DNA from: JAQICJ01 sp041686345
GTDB lineage: Bacteria > Myxococcota_A > Polyangia > HGW-17
Direction of reading: 5' to 3'
NCBI GenBank assembly: GCA_041686345.1
Contig: JAWLEA010000002.1
Span: 13,679-77,678, forward strand
Length of the DNA stretch: 64,000 nucleotides
Shown: one piece after another, positions 44,544-54,073 of the stretch
How the letters are laid out: each line of letters begins with the position of its first letter
How positions within the stretch are numbered: the first letter of the stretch is position 1
Made by a program: the position numbers and the translations under genes
Notes under the pieces: model-generated
The model's input: only the letters and a program-made list of their open reading frames with translations
Told to the model about the DNA's origin: nothing
Database searches by the model: none

Positions 44544-46274
44544 ATGAGACTTTCTAAACTAATAGGTAAAACCCTCCGAGATGATCCTAAAGACGCTAAA
44601 CTTGTCAGCCATAAATTTTTACTGAGAGGTGCCTATATAAGACAAGTCGGAGCAGGAATCTATTCCCTGCTTCCTATTGCCAAGAGGATTGTTGCTAAAA
44701 TTGAAAATATAATCAGAGAAGAAATGAACCGGATCGAAGGCCAGGAAGTACTGTTGCCGGTTGTAATGCCCCGTGAACTCTGGGAAGAAGCCGGTCGTTA
44801 TGATTCCATCGGAGACGAGATGCTTCGCTTCAAGGACAGAAACAACAATGATATGCTTTTGGGAATGACACATGAAGAAGCCATTGTTCACCTTGCCCGT
44901 ACAGAAATCAATTCTTACAAACAATTACCGGTGATGCTCTATCAGATTCAAACGAAATTTCGAGATGAAACTCGCAGTAGAGGGGGTTTAATCCGAGTCA
45001 GAGAATTTACAATGAAAGACGCTTATTCTTTCCACACCTCCTTCGAAGATATGGTTGATTATTATCATAAAGTTCACGAAGCTTATGTTCGTATTTTCAA
45101 AAGAACCGGGCTTGTTGAATTTATCGATGTAGAATCAGATGCCGGAATGATGGGTGGCAATGCTTCTCATGAATTCATGCTGCTCACCCCTGACGGAGAA
45201 GATGCCGTCTTCCTTTGCCCCAAGTGCAAATACAGAGCCAACAAAGAAATTGCCCAAGCTGACTACCCTGGTATTGAAGAAAATTCCAAGCCTCTAAAAA
45301 AAGTTGCAACTCCTGGCAAAAAGACCATTGAAGAAGTGGCCGCTTTCCTCAAAGTTGACAAGCAGCAGACGGCTAAAGCTGTTTTCTATGTTGCCGAGGA
45401 AGATCAACTGGTTTTTGTTCTGATCCGAGGAGATCTTGAAGTCAATGAGAATAAACTGGGAAAAGCTCTGCAAACAAACAATTTTCGACCTGCTCACGAT
45501 GTTGAAATTGAGCAGGCAGGTGCAGTTCCCGGTTATGCTTCCCCCCTTGCTCTTTCCACTGATGATTTTACTCTGGTGGTAGATCCAACCGTTGAACAAT
45601 CAAACAATCTCGTAACCGGTGCCAATCAAATTGATGCTCATTACATGAATTTCAACACTAATCGTGATCTGAAGGATCTGGATTATATTCAGGCAGACAT
45701 CGCCACTCCCAGAGAAGGTGATCCTTGTCCCCAATGCAACCAACCCCTCAAATCAAACCGTGGAATAGAAATAGGCAATATTTTTCAATTGGGCACCAAA
45801 TATTCGGAGCCTATGCAGGCTGACTTCCTCAATGAACATGGTAAAAGAAAACCTGCAGTCATGGGTTGTTACGGAATCGGAGTCGGACGACTCATGGCTT
45901 CGGTTATTGAAGAAAAAAACGATGAATACGGTCCTGTCTGGCCTCTTTCAATAGCTCCCTGGCAAGTACAAATATGTGCAATTAATTACAAAAAACAGAA
46001 AGTAAAAGCCGCAACGGAAAAATTATATAACGATTTGAAAGAAGCGGGGATTGATGTTCTTCTTGATGACAGAGATGAAAAGGCAGGAGTTCAATTCAAT
46101 GATGCTGATCTGCGCGGTATACCCTTCAGAATTGTTATTTCTCCCAGAAATCTGAAAAAAAATCAGGTGGAATTCAAAAGAAGAGACTCCAAAGATAAAG
46201 CTTTTATCCCCCTGAACAAAGTTGTCGAAACTCTTTCCCTCAAAATTAAACAGGAGTTAAAAAAATATTCCTGA
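44544..46274 (+). CDS. proS: Prolyl-tRNA synthetase, bacterial type
   Basis: The enzyme (576 residues) charges tRNA-Pro. Its class II motifs are present (RSRGGLIRVREFTMKDAYSF around motif 2; GCYGIGVGRLM, motif 3), as is the bacterial INS editing domain (about 225-400), which clears Ala-tRNA-Pro, and a C-terminal anticodon-binding domain. An ATG at 44538 is too close to the AAGGA site (44531-44535); the ATG at 44544 has 8-nt spacing and gives the family start MRLSKLIGKTLRDDP. The stop overlaps the next gene's ATG (TGATG). Confidence 0.97.
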   Translation: MRLSKLIGKTLRDDPKDAKLVSHKFLLRGAYIRQVGAGIYSLLPIAKRIVAKIENIIREEMNRIEGQEVLLPVVMPRELWEEAGRYDSIGDEMLRFKDRNNNDMLLGMTHEEAIVHLARTEINSYKQLPVMLYQIQTKFRDETRSRGGLIRVREFTMKDAYSFHTSFEDMVDYYHKVHEAYVRIFKRTGLVEFIDVESDAGMMGGNASHEFMLLTPDGEDAVFLCPKCKYRANKEIAQADYPGIEENSKPLKKVATPGKKTIEEVAAFLKVDKQQTAKAVFYVAEEDQLVFVLIRGDLEVNENKLGKALQTNNFRPAHDVEIEQAGAVPGYASPLALSTDDFTLVVDPTVEQSNNLVTGANQIDAHYMNFNTNRDLKDLDYIQADIATPREGDPCPQCNQPLKSNRGIEIGNIFQLGTKYSEPMQADFLNEHGKRKPAVMGCYGIGVGRLMASVIEEKNDEYGPVWPLSIAPWQVQICAINYKKQKVKAATEKLYNDLKEAGIDVLLDDRDEKAGVQFNDADLRGIPFRIVISPRNLKKNQVEFKRRDSKDKAFIPLNKVVETLSLKIKQELKKYS

Positions 46275-47053
46275 TGAATTCGGTCAACCACTTTGAAACT
46301 TTTGCAAACCAATACCAACTTCATTTCAAGAATTTGAAAATATTTCTGCTGGGATTTACTCTGCTGTTTTTTCTGATTTTCGGATGCTTTTACTACTCTT
46401 CCTATCCCTTTACCATCGGCAAAACCAGAAAAAATACAGCCCATGCTCTTATTCAAAAAACCGGGATGTTTGTCAAACCTGAAAACATAATTCTTGCCAA
46501 ACCCCTTTTTGCTGAATCAGAATTTTTTCCCCGACAACACACTATTTTTTTCCTGGCTGCCGAGAATGAAAAAGGCAACAATGATGTCTATTCAGCCCAG
46601 GTCTTTCTGTCCAAAACAGGAGTTCCCTTTGCTCTGAACAACATCAACAATCTATCACAAACTCCCGATTGCAACGAAAAACAAATGGCCAACTGGAAAA
46701 ATCGACTGGCTTTTGTCAGTAAAAATAAAAAGAGTCTGGAAAAACCTCCTGTAATTACAGTTGCAATCATCAATAAAATTAAAATTGATAAGCTTTTCAC
46801 CAAAACTCAACTTCCAGAATCTGATCAAATATTTCTTTCAGGTAAAAACCTGTTTGCACCCTTTATATATAAAATTACTCCTGCTTCAAATCAAAACAGG
46901 ATTTTGCTAAAATGGGAAAAAGGAATATTGAAATTTATTGAAACAACTAAAACAGGCAAGATCAAAAAATACAAATTTGATCCGGTGAAGGGAAAATTGA
47001 TTTCCAGACACAAATTGAGATCTTTTACAGCCAGAGGCTATTCACCTCATTGA
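46274..47053 (+). CDS. Hypothetical single-pass membrane protein
   Basis: The 259-residue protein has one membrane helix (about 23-43, FLLGFTLLFFLIFGCFYYS) after a short cytosolic start; the remaining 215 residues should lie outside the membrane and look mainly beta-rich and basic. No domain was recognised. The ATG overlaps the proS stop by one base, so it is translationally coupled to proS, and a second membrane-anchored unknown follows 22 bp later. Function unknown. Confidence 0.8.
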   Translation: MNSVNHFETFANQYQLHFKNLKIFLLGFTLLFFLIFGCFYYSSYPFTIGKTRKNTAHALIQKTGMFVKPENIILAKPLFAESEFFPRQHTIFFLAAENEKGNNDVYSAQVFLSKTGVPFALNNINNLSQTPDCNEKQMANWKNRLAFVSKNKKSLEKPPVITVAIINKIKIDKLFTKTQLPESDQIFLSGKNLFAPFIYKITPASNQNRILLKWEKGILKFIETTKTGKIKKYKFDPVKGKLISRHKLRSFTARGYSPH

Positions 47054-47075
47054 ACCGCAATAAGGAGAAACAGAT

Positions 47076-48173
47076 ATGACACCTTTTGAAGTAGCAATGA
47101 TGGCAAGTGGTTTTCTGGTTATCCTCATGTTTATCATGTCAGTCATGTTGTTTTTTTCCATCAATTTTAAAAAAAACAACTTTCACAAGCCTCCAAAACT
47201 ATTTTTTAAATTTGAAAATCTGTATAAAAATCGAAAAATATTGACCCCTCCTTTGCTGAACAAGGAAAGAATCATCCAAAAATCCGAAAATTTGCGCAGT
47301 AGCGGTAAATTAATCAGAGCCCGATATTTTGCAAATATAGCAGGGGAATTAAGCGATAATCCAAACTTCTGCCCTGAAAAACTCAAAGAAGTTTTATTGC
47401 CAGACATCAACAAGATAGAAAAACCAATATCCAATTCTCTGCTGGCCCAACATATTTCCCACCCCCAACTTCACAATCTTCTTACTCCCACTTTTGTTTC
47501 CATTTCCAAAGCTCAACTTGAAATCAATTCCCATCCAACTGTCAATTACAATCTTAAAAGCCAAGATAAGGCATCCAATTACAATAAGAATGAAATAATT
47601 ATTGGTTATTTCAGCAAAATTTCCAAAATACTCCTGGGATTTGAACCGCAAATTTTTTACAAAAACGAAAACATCAATATTCTCCATGCCAACACTCAAA
47701 AAAATAACAAATGGTATCCCTCTTTACTTTTTGGTAATAAATTTCTCTTTTCTTCCACAGAAGAACAGATTTTTCTACTCGCTTCCAAACTTGCTCTTTT
47801 CCGCCCTGAACTCAGAATTATTCTTTGTTATCCAACCGAGAAAAAATTTGCGGATTTTGCCGATAAGATGCTTAATTACCCTAATTCCTCCCTCAAAACC
47901 GAAATAATGGAAAAAATTCATCCTGAAGATCAGAAAAAAATCTTGAAATTTCTGACAGAAAATGAAATCGAAATTTCTGATTTTATTAACTGGAGAAAAG
48001 GTGCTATTCTTACAGCCAATCGCTTGGGTTTTATTTTTGCCAATGATTTTAATAAAATAAGTTCCCTGCTTAAAAAAAACGGAGAACTGGAAACCAAACT
48101 TGATCTGATGTCATATATTATCTCGGAGAGATTTATAAAAACTCTGATCAATTTAAAAATGATCCCCGAGTAA
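47076..48173 (+). CDS. Hypothetical membrane-anchored protein
   Basis: The 365-residue protein has an N-terminal membrane helix (about 6-30, MASGFLVILMFIMSVMLFFS) and a large soluble part with predicted helical segments (about 50-110 and 225-360). The segment ASKLALFRPELRI resembles a stretch found in large TPR-type proteins of Myxococcota, but the similarity is weak and from memory. AGGAG lies a few bases before the ATG. It probably forms an operon with proS and the gene before it. Function unknown. Confidence 0.78.
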   Translation: MTPFEVAMMASGFLVILMFIMSVMLFFSINFKKNNFHKPPKLFFKFENLYKNRKILTPPLLNKERIIQKSENLRSSGKLIRARYFANIAGELSDNPNFCPEKLKEVLLPDINKIEKPISNSLLAQHISHPQLHNLLTPTFVSISKAQLEINSHPTVNYNLKSQDKASNYNKNEIIIGYFSKISKILLGFEPQIFYKNENINILHANTQKNNKWYPSLLFGNKFLFSSTEEQIFLLASKLALFRPELRIILCYPTEKKFADFADKMLNYPNSSLKTEIMEKIHPEDQKKILKFLTENEIEISDFINWRKGAILTANRLGFIFANDFNKISSLLKKNGELETKLDLMSYIISERFIKTLINLKMIPE

Positions 48174-48236
48174 TTTTAATTTTCCATGATCACCTGTTTT
48201 TGTGAGTTAAAGCATGATTAAAGTCAAACCAAGCCT

Positions 48237-50654
48237 ATGAATTTATATCTTCATCCCAGAGTCATCTTCTGGTTTATTACTCTGACTCCCTTTATTCTTT
48301 TTTATTTTTTTCTTGATCAACTTAATCCTGATAATCTTTATTCCCTTAAAATCACTTACCTTTTTTCCTTTTCAATATATTTCATCATCAATCTTCTGAT
48401 AAACTTCAAAAAAAAAGAACTTATCAACTCTTTTCTTTATTTTTTGATCTGGCCCTTTTCTCTGGGAGCAGGATTTTTGATCCATAATTGTCTGACTCAG
48501 GATTTCTACGTTCTGACAGTTATTTCCATCAATTTTCTTTTTATTTTCATTCCCCTCAACAGAAATTTTGTCAAAAAAAACAAGCTTATAAAACCGGTCA
48601 AATCTTATCGCAACTTTATCTTCGACACCTTCATGCTATCTCTGGTGGCTTTGGAAATTGCTGTTTTCGGAGGATTTATTTTCTTCATCAGTGTCAGAAA
48701 CACCCAACCGGGACTGATCAAAAAAATCCTCTTTCTTAATGCATTAATTCAACCCTTTTTTATCCTGGTTTATTATTGGGGCCTGGTTTTCATCGGCAAA
48801 AAAATTCATTCATTTTTCTTTTACAAAAACAAAAAGATAAAATTAAAAACAGCTTTCCGCAGATTACAGATTTTTCCTTATATCTGTGCAGCTTTTATCA
48901 CTTTGCTTTCATTTTTGGCAATCACTATCTACTATCTCGCAGGTTATTATTTTCTGGCAATCAACATTTCTTCATTGCTCAGTCTCATGTTCATTATCAT
49001 GATCAGCATAATCGGGGGTAATCTTTTTATTATCCCATTTCTACGCAATCTCATCCTTCCCCATCTCAAACAAATCGCCTGCAGTGGAATTTTTGAACAT
49101 TCCAAGGTAAGATCCCCTCTTTCTTTGAGATTCAAACTCGGAATCTGGTTTGGAGCCGTGGTTTTCATTGCTACTGCTTTTTCAGCTTTCTGGAGTTACA
49201 GTCAATATGAAAATCTGGTTGAAAATTTTCTGAATAAAAGAGCTGAAACCCGAATCAACTCAATGAAAAATGATTTAAAAAACAAATTGGTTTTGGTCAG
49301 CAAGGTAGACAGTGGACCTACAATCAACAGCCTCCTTAAAAATTATGCACAGGGGGACAGTGGTTATTATTTTCATCTTCCCACCTCGGGAAAAGCATGG
49401 TTTACCAGTCAAAAAAACCGCTTGCTTGATGTAGTCAACCGTTACAAGATCCGAAATTTTTCCCGTGGAACCCTGAAAATACCCCCAAAGAATCTTTATG
49501 GATATTTTGTAGAAATAAAATACGATAACAACAGAATTGGGGCAATTGGTGTTCTTTACCGTGATCAAAGCTCTTCGCGGTTGGATCGTCCCGGGAAAAT
49601 TTTCAGGATCATCCTTTTTTACTTTTTTCTCTTCCTGATGGCTGCAGGTGGAGTAGCCTACTATGTAAGTGAATTTACCTCCCCTCTGAGAAAACTTGAA
49701 AACAGGGTAAGTGCCATAACTGCTGGTAAATTCAACCAGAAAATTGAACCCCAGGGGGAAGTTGATGAAATAGGACGTTTGTCTTTTACTTTGGAATTGA
49801 TGCGTAAAACCATCAGAGAAAAAGTTACCACAATTGAAAACCTCAATATAAATCTAGAGAACATGGTTAAAGAAAGGACCATCGATCTGGCCAAAGCCAA
49901 CAAGGAACTAAAGAAAACCCTGGCAGAATTGAAAAATGCCCAGAAACAACTGATAGCAACAGAAAAACTTGCCGCATTCGGACGTCTGCTGGCCGGACTG
50001 GCTCATGAAATCAACAATCCGGTCAACTCCATCGCCAATACTCTCAACCCCCTTGATAATCTGATTGACAAAATTACCAAAACAGATCCAGAACCCCAAG
50101 ATATCAAAGATATCAAAAGCATGATCAATATTCTCAATCGAGGCACAAACAGAATCAGACAAGTTATTGACCGGATCACCAATACCCTTAAATCTGATAA
50201 TTCACCCAGAAAAAAAATTCAGGTGAAAGAATCAATAGAAAATGCTATTTCACTGATCTCAGGAAAGCTAGAAGATATTAAGATTATAAAAGAATTACAG
50301 AAAGATGCTTATATTTCAGCCAGCCCCGGTGCTATTGAAGAAGTATTTGAAAATTTGATAATTAACGCTGCAGATGCCATGGAAAAAAGTTCTGAAAAAA
50401 TTCTGAAAATCAAGGTAAAAGTTGAAGAAGATAAAGTCAGAATAGAATTTGAAGACAAAGGCAGCGGAATTCCTTATAAAATAAGGGAAAAAATCTTTGA
50501 TCCCTTCTTTACTACCAAAGAAGTAGGAGGAGGAATGGGGCTTGGCTTGAGTATTGTCAATGATATTGTCAAAAGTTACAACGGAGATCTGGAAATTGTT
50601 TCCCTGAGAAAAGGAACCAGAGTTGTACTTGTATTTCCCAAACCATCGACGTGA
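48237..50654 (+). CDS. Membrane sensor histidine kinase
   Basis: The 805-residue protein has about eight membrane helices in residues 8-300, then an extracytoplasmic sensor segment (about 320-455) bounded by a further helix (about 460-480), a HAMP linker (to about 530), a coiled coil (about 530-575) and a kinase core. The phosphoacceptor is H590 in LAHEINNP; the N box is NLIINAADAM, and G1/G2 are DKGSGIP and GGGMGLGLSIV. No response regulator is adjacent, so its output partner is encoded elsewhere. It lies 63 bp after the preceding gene on the same strand and may be its own transcription unit. The ligand is unknown. Confidence 0.94.
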   Translation: MNLYLHPRVIFWFITLTPFILFYFFLDQLNPDNLYSLKITYLFSFSIYFIINLLINFKKKELINSFLYFLIWPFSLGAGFLIHNCLTQDFYVLTVISINFLFIFIPLNRNFVKKNKLIKPVKSYRNFIFDTFMLSLVALEIAVFGGFIFFISVRNTQPGLIKKILFLNALIQPFFILVYYWGLVFIGKKIHSFFFYKNKKIKLKTAFRRLQIFPYICAAFITLLSFLAITIYYLAGYYFLAINISSLLSLMFIIMISIIGGNLFIIPFLRNLILPHLKQIACSGIFEHSKVRSPLSLRFKLGIWFGAVVFIATAFSAFWSYSQYENLVENFLNKRAETRINSMKNDLKNKLVLVSKVDSGPTINSLLKNYAQGDSGYYFHLPTSGKAWFTSQKNRLLDVVNRYKIRNFSRGTLKIPPKNLYGYFVEIKYDNNRIGAIGVLYRDQSSSRLDRPGKIFRIILFYFFLFLMAAGGVAYYVSEFTSPLRKLENRVSAITAGKFNQKIEPQGEVDEIGRLSFTLELMRKTIREKVTTIENLNINLENMVKERTIDLAKANKELKKTLAELKNAQKQLIATEKLAAFGRLLAGLAHEINNPVNSIANTLNPLDNLIDKITKTDPEPQDIKDIKSMINILNRGTNRIRQVIDRITNTLKSDNSPRKKIQVKESIENAISLISGKLEDIKIIKELQKDAYISASPGAIEEVFENLIINAADAMEKSSEKILKIKVKVEEDKVRIEFEDKGSGIPYKIREKIFDPFFTTKEVGGGMGLGLSIVNDIVKSYNGDLEIVSLRKGTRVVLVFPKPST

Positions 50655-50706
50655 TTGATTGTAAACCAAGTTTACACCGACAACATAAAATTTATGACCC
50701 GCCCTC

Positions 50707-51771
50707 TCAATAACACCCGGTATCACTGTCACTATTCAACAGTTGACAATTTTCGTCAGGCATTTCTATTTCAATAGTGCAATGATTGATATTATAAGTC
50801 TTCAACAAAGCCCTGATTTTTTTTCTCAAGTCTTTGATTTTGGCCGGCTCTGTGATTATCTCCTTAATCCGAACATGAACAGTAAAAACATGGTTAAAAC
50901 CGTCAAGCGTCCATAAATGGAGATGGTGAACAGAATAAACCTCCTCCATGTCTGCAATGATCTTTTTTATTTTGTCTGCATCAATTCCTGCAGGGGATTT
51001 CTGAAGAAGAATAGAAATGGTATATTTGAAATTACGAATCAAATTGTAAACAATCCACAAGGTTATCAAAAGGGAAAGAAGGGGATCGAGAAAATAAAAA
51101 TCATAAAAAATTAAAATCACACCAGTAACAGCTACTGCCGCCCATCCGAGAAAATCCTCCAATAAATGCAACATCACAATCCGGGAATTTACTCCTTCAT
51201 TGCGACTTAATTTAAAAACAGCCAGGCCATTGACCAAAATCCCTCCCAGGGCAAAACCGATCATGCCTAAATGGTTGACCGGCTCCGGAGCAAATAAGCG
51301 GGGAAGAGCCTTCATCAATACAAAAACAGAACCGGCAGAGAGAACCACAGTACTTACCAGAGCACCGAGAAGAGAGAATCTCCGATAACCAAAAGTATAA
51401 AAACCATTCCCCTTTTTTTCGCTCTTTTTTTCAAGATACCAGGAAGCTCCCAGAGAAAGAGTATCCCCCAAATCGTGGACAGCGTCGGCAACAATAGCTG
51501 TGGAGTTGGTCCATAATCCACCAAATATTTCTATGACAGTAAAAAATAAATTCAGGAAAAAAGCAGTTGAAATAGATTTGGTTTCACTGTGATGATGAAC
51601 ATGGTGATGAGAGTTTTTTTCTTTTTTATTTTCAGGATGTTTATTACTATCAACTCCTTCAGTACTAATGGGTTTGGAATTTGATAATTTCATGAATAAA
51701 TCCTTGGACAAAATATTCTCAAGCAATGAAACAATGGTATACTTGGAAATATTCTGTTTTTCAAGTTCCAT
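50707..51771 (-). CDS. Cation diffusion facilitator family transporter (zinc/cobalt type)
   Basis: The 354-residue protein has six membrane helices between about 66 and 245 and a C-terminal cytoplasmic domain. A His-rich loop precedes helix 1 (HHHVHHHSE, 55-63). The metal site signature in helix 2 is DAVHDLGD (96-103), with HLLEDFLGW (His and Asp) in helix 5, which fits the HD-HD site of zinc-exporting CzcD/ZitB. It exports Zn2+ (or Co2+, Cd2+) in exchange for protons. The first 25 or so residues before a second Met (residue 27) are unusual, so the start may be 78 bp further in. It is convergent with the histidine kinase gene. Confidence 0.92.
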   Translation of the reverse strand: MELEKQNISKYTIVSLLENILSKDLFMKLSNSKPISTEGVDSNKHPENKKEKNSHHHVHHHSETKSISTAFFLNLFFTVIEIFGGLWTNSTAIVADAVHDLGDTLSLGASWYLEKKSEKKGNGFYTFGYRRFSLLGALVSTVVLSAGSVFVLMKALPRLFAPEPVNHLGMIGFALGGILVNGLAVFKLSRNEGVNSRIVMLHLLEDFLGWAAVAVTGVILIFYDFYFLDPLLSLLITLWIVYNLIRNFKYTISILLQKSPAGIDADKIKKIIADMEEVYSVHHLHLWTLDGFNHVFTVHVRIKEIITEPAKIKDLRKKIRALLKTYNINHCTIEIEMPDENCQLLNSDSDTGCY

Positions 51772-52170
51772 TCAATTATTGAAATCCCATTTTGAATCAC
51801 AAATCTTAAGATTGACAAAAATCCACTTCAGTCAACTTGATTAATTAAGTTTGTACTGTTATTGTACTTAAACTTGGATTGGTTTAATTGTTTTAAAACT
51901 TGATGATTTGACTGAAAAGTTAATATTTTTTTAATACAAATGATTATTCAGTTCCCATCTAAAATGGCTGGTCACCCTGAGAAACAGTGAAGTTGATTCT
52001 GTCAACTTGATTGTAACCATTATTAAACAGCAGTTATAATGTCTGCCGGGTTGGTTCTTGCATTTCATTCAACTTCAACCCTAGAAGGGGAACTACTTTT
52101 TTTCAACTTTTTCAACAAAACCTAGAATTTTTAACAGTTCCGGTATTATTTTCAGAGCGGATAATCTACG
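51772..52170. other. Gene-free stretch with a decayed repeat
   Basis: About 400 bp between the CDF gene and the PP2C gene, which diverge, so it must contain both promoters. It is AT-rich. The only structure seen is a decayed member of the 162-bp family at 51951-52093. Confidence 0.6.
51951..52093. repeat. Candidate decayed copy of the 162-bp element
   Basis: It begins GTTCCCATCTAAAATGG and ends with GAAGGGGAAC, so both ends resemble the family, but the interior shows little identity, the length is 143 bp and no target duplication is found (TATTCA versus TACTTT). Confidence 0.4.
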
Positions 52171-53127
52171 ATGGCGGATGATCAAAAAATAATCATTGGT
52201 GTCTTTGGCAGAACAGACGTCGGTACTGTTCGAGATCATAATGAAGATAATTTTCTGGTGGCAAACCTTTCTACTGGAGAAAACTCCCTCAAACCAGAAA
52301 TCAGAAATCATGAATTAAAAGATGAAGGATCTATTTTTATGGTTTGTGACGGCATGGGAGGAGCTGCTGCCGGTGAAGTGGCAAGTCAAATTGCTACCAC
52401 CAGTATTTTTGAGAAACTCAAAGAACTGGGAAAACCTGAAAATCGCAAAAGCCTGGCTTTAAATATGGTAAAAGCCATTAAACACGCCAATTCAGCCATT
52501 TACCAGGAAGCTCAGCAAAACAGAGCGAAACAGGGAATGGGAACCACCTGTACTCTGGCAGCTCTCATGGATGACATTATTCTGGTGGGACAGGTGGGCG
52601 ATTCGAGAGCCTATCTCATTCGACACCACCAGATGTATCAGATGACCCAGGATCAAACCTTGTTGAATCGCCTTCTTGAAGTGGGAAAACTCTCCGACGA
52701 TGAAGCTGCCAAGTTTGAACACAACCATGTTATTTTGCAAGCTCTTGGAGTAAAAAATAAAGTGGAACCAGTTCTCAGTGCAGCAGAAATAGCTCCTGGA
52801 GATTCACTGCTTTTGTGTTCCGACGGACTCAACGATGCCCTCAACGATAAAGAAATTCTCCAGATAATTAACAATCATGATATCCATAATCAAGTTGAGA
52901 TCTGCCAGGCCCTCACTCAACAAGCCTGTCAAAAAGGAGCCAAAGATAATGTAACAGTTATTTTTGCTACCTTTTCCGGGCAAGGTTACGGGCCCGGCGA
53001 TCTTCAAAGTGAAATACCCTATATCAAAATTCCCAAAACCAAAATAGACTCCAACTATCTACTTAATCGTTCTCACAAAAAAACAACTGAAACCACTCAG
53101 GTTTTCGGTTCCTTCAATCTTGAATAA
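52171..53127 (+). CDS. PP2C-family protein serine/threonine phosphatase
   Basis: The 318-residue protein removes phosphate from Ser/Thr in proteins with two metal ions. Motifs are VRDHNEDNF (20-28), MVCDGMGG with D60 and G61 binding metal, GQVGDSRAYL, LLCSDGLNDAL and KDNVTVI. It is full length for the Stp/PrpC type, and an extra loop follows residue 30. The C-terminal 60 residues (after about 260) are a low-complexity linker. It opens the colinear run of a formylglycine-enzyme-like gene, a pseudokinase-like gene and lgt, and is the natural opponent of the kinases encoded at 6404 and 37006. Confidence 0.95.
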   Translation: MADDQKIIIGVFGRTDVGTVRDHNEDNFLVANLSTGENSLKPEIRNHELKDEGSIFMVCDGMGGAAAGEVASQIATTSIFEKLKELGKPENRKSLALNMVKAIKHANSAIYQEAQQNRAKQGMGTTCTLAALMDDIILVGQVGDSRAYLIRHHQMYQMTQDQTLLNRLLEVGKLSDDEAAKFEHNHVILQALGVKNKVEPVLSAAEIAPGDSLLLCSDGLNDALNDKEILQIINNHDIHNQVEICQALTQQACQKGAKDNVTVIFATFSGQGYGPGDLQSEIPYIKIPKTKIDSNYLLNRSHKKTTETTQVFGSFNLE

Positions 53128-53153
53128 TCTTTTTCAAACCTTTACGGTGTTTC

Positions 53154-54062
53154 ATGTTTTTTCTTTTTTTATCACTGCTGATTTTTTCTAATCCTTCAGA
53201 TGAAACGAAAATTGCCATCCGCCATAACATCTCCAATGAAAATTGTACAAAAACTCTTTTCTTCACCTATTTTGCCAAAAATCCTGAATCTTTTCTCAAT
53301 AAACAGGAATTGGAATTTATCAAACATTGCGAACAAAAACTGATCTATACTTCCACAATCAAGCAAGTTACTTCCTCTTCACCTTTTTTCGGCTTCAAAT
53401 TTCCTTCAACCTCTCTCAAGTTTAAAAACAATCCAATTGTCCACATTCCCGGAGGATCATGGTTCACTGGTTGGATTCCCAGGCAACTGCCTTATTTGAA
53501 AAATAAATTAAAATCCATGAAAATCTCCAAACTTAACCGCAAATTCAATCCCATTAAAACCGGAAAGTGGATCAAAGCCAAAGCTTTCAAAATCACCACC
53601 TGGGAAATTTCCCGGAAATCATACAAAACTGAAAAAATAACTTCCAGTTCCGGCAAAGCCAAAACCGGTCTGAGTTTTTCCCAAGCCCGAAAATTTTGCC
53701 AAAAACTTGGTGGTGATCTGCCCACTCAAATTCAGTGGGTAATAGCCGCTCGCGGTTCCCAATACCAGAGACTTTTTACCTGGGGTGAATCTATCCCCCT
53801 CAATTGCCAGGATAAAACAGCTCAGAAATGTAATACCGGAAAGACCAAATACGATATTTCTCCTTGGGGAGTTAAAGGCATGGGCAGTCGAGTTTCAGAA
53901 TGGGTCAGAGGAGGAAATCCTCCCCAAGGATATGCTTTAACCAAAGGTGGAAGTAATAAAAGTTCATATTTTTGGAATATTATCCCCATTAGAAAATTGG
54001 AAAAAGTCAATGCAAATAATATCGGGTTTCGTTGTGTTTTTCCAATTATCAAAACTTCTTGA
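53154..54062 (+). CDS. Formylglycine-generating-enzyme (SUMF1)-like protein
   Basis: The 302-residue protein has an N-terminal signal-like segment (FFLFLSLLIFS) and a C-type-lectin/FGE-sulfatase fold. It shows PGGSWFTGW, KITTWEISRKSY, LSFSQARKFCQKLGGDLPT (the family's S..A..FC..LGGRLPT), WVIAARG, DISPWGVKGMGSRVSEWV and the ending NIGFRCVFP. The active-site cysteine pair of true formylglycine-generating enzymes could not be identified, so it is probably a binding protein rather than a sulfatase activator. It lies between the phosphatase and pseudokinase genes, which suggests that it belongs to that pathway (inference). Confidence 0.85.
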   Translation: MFFLFLSLLIFSNPSDETKIAIRHNISNENCTKTLFFTYFAKNPESFLNKQELEFIKHCEQKLIYTSTIKQVTSSSPFFGFKFPSTSLKFKNNPIVHIPGGSWFTGWIPRQLPYLKNKLKSMKISKLNRKFNPIKTGKWIKAKAFKITTWEISRKSYKTEKITSSSGKAKTGLSFSQARKFCQKLGGDLPTQIQWVIAARGSQYQRLFTWGESIPLNCQDKTAQKCNTGKTKYDISPWGVKGMGSRVSEWVRGGNPPQGYALTKGGSNKSSYFWNIIPIRKLEKVNANNIGFRCVFPIIKTS

Positions 54063-54073
54063 AAAGATCCCCC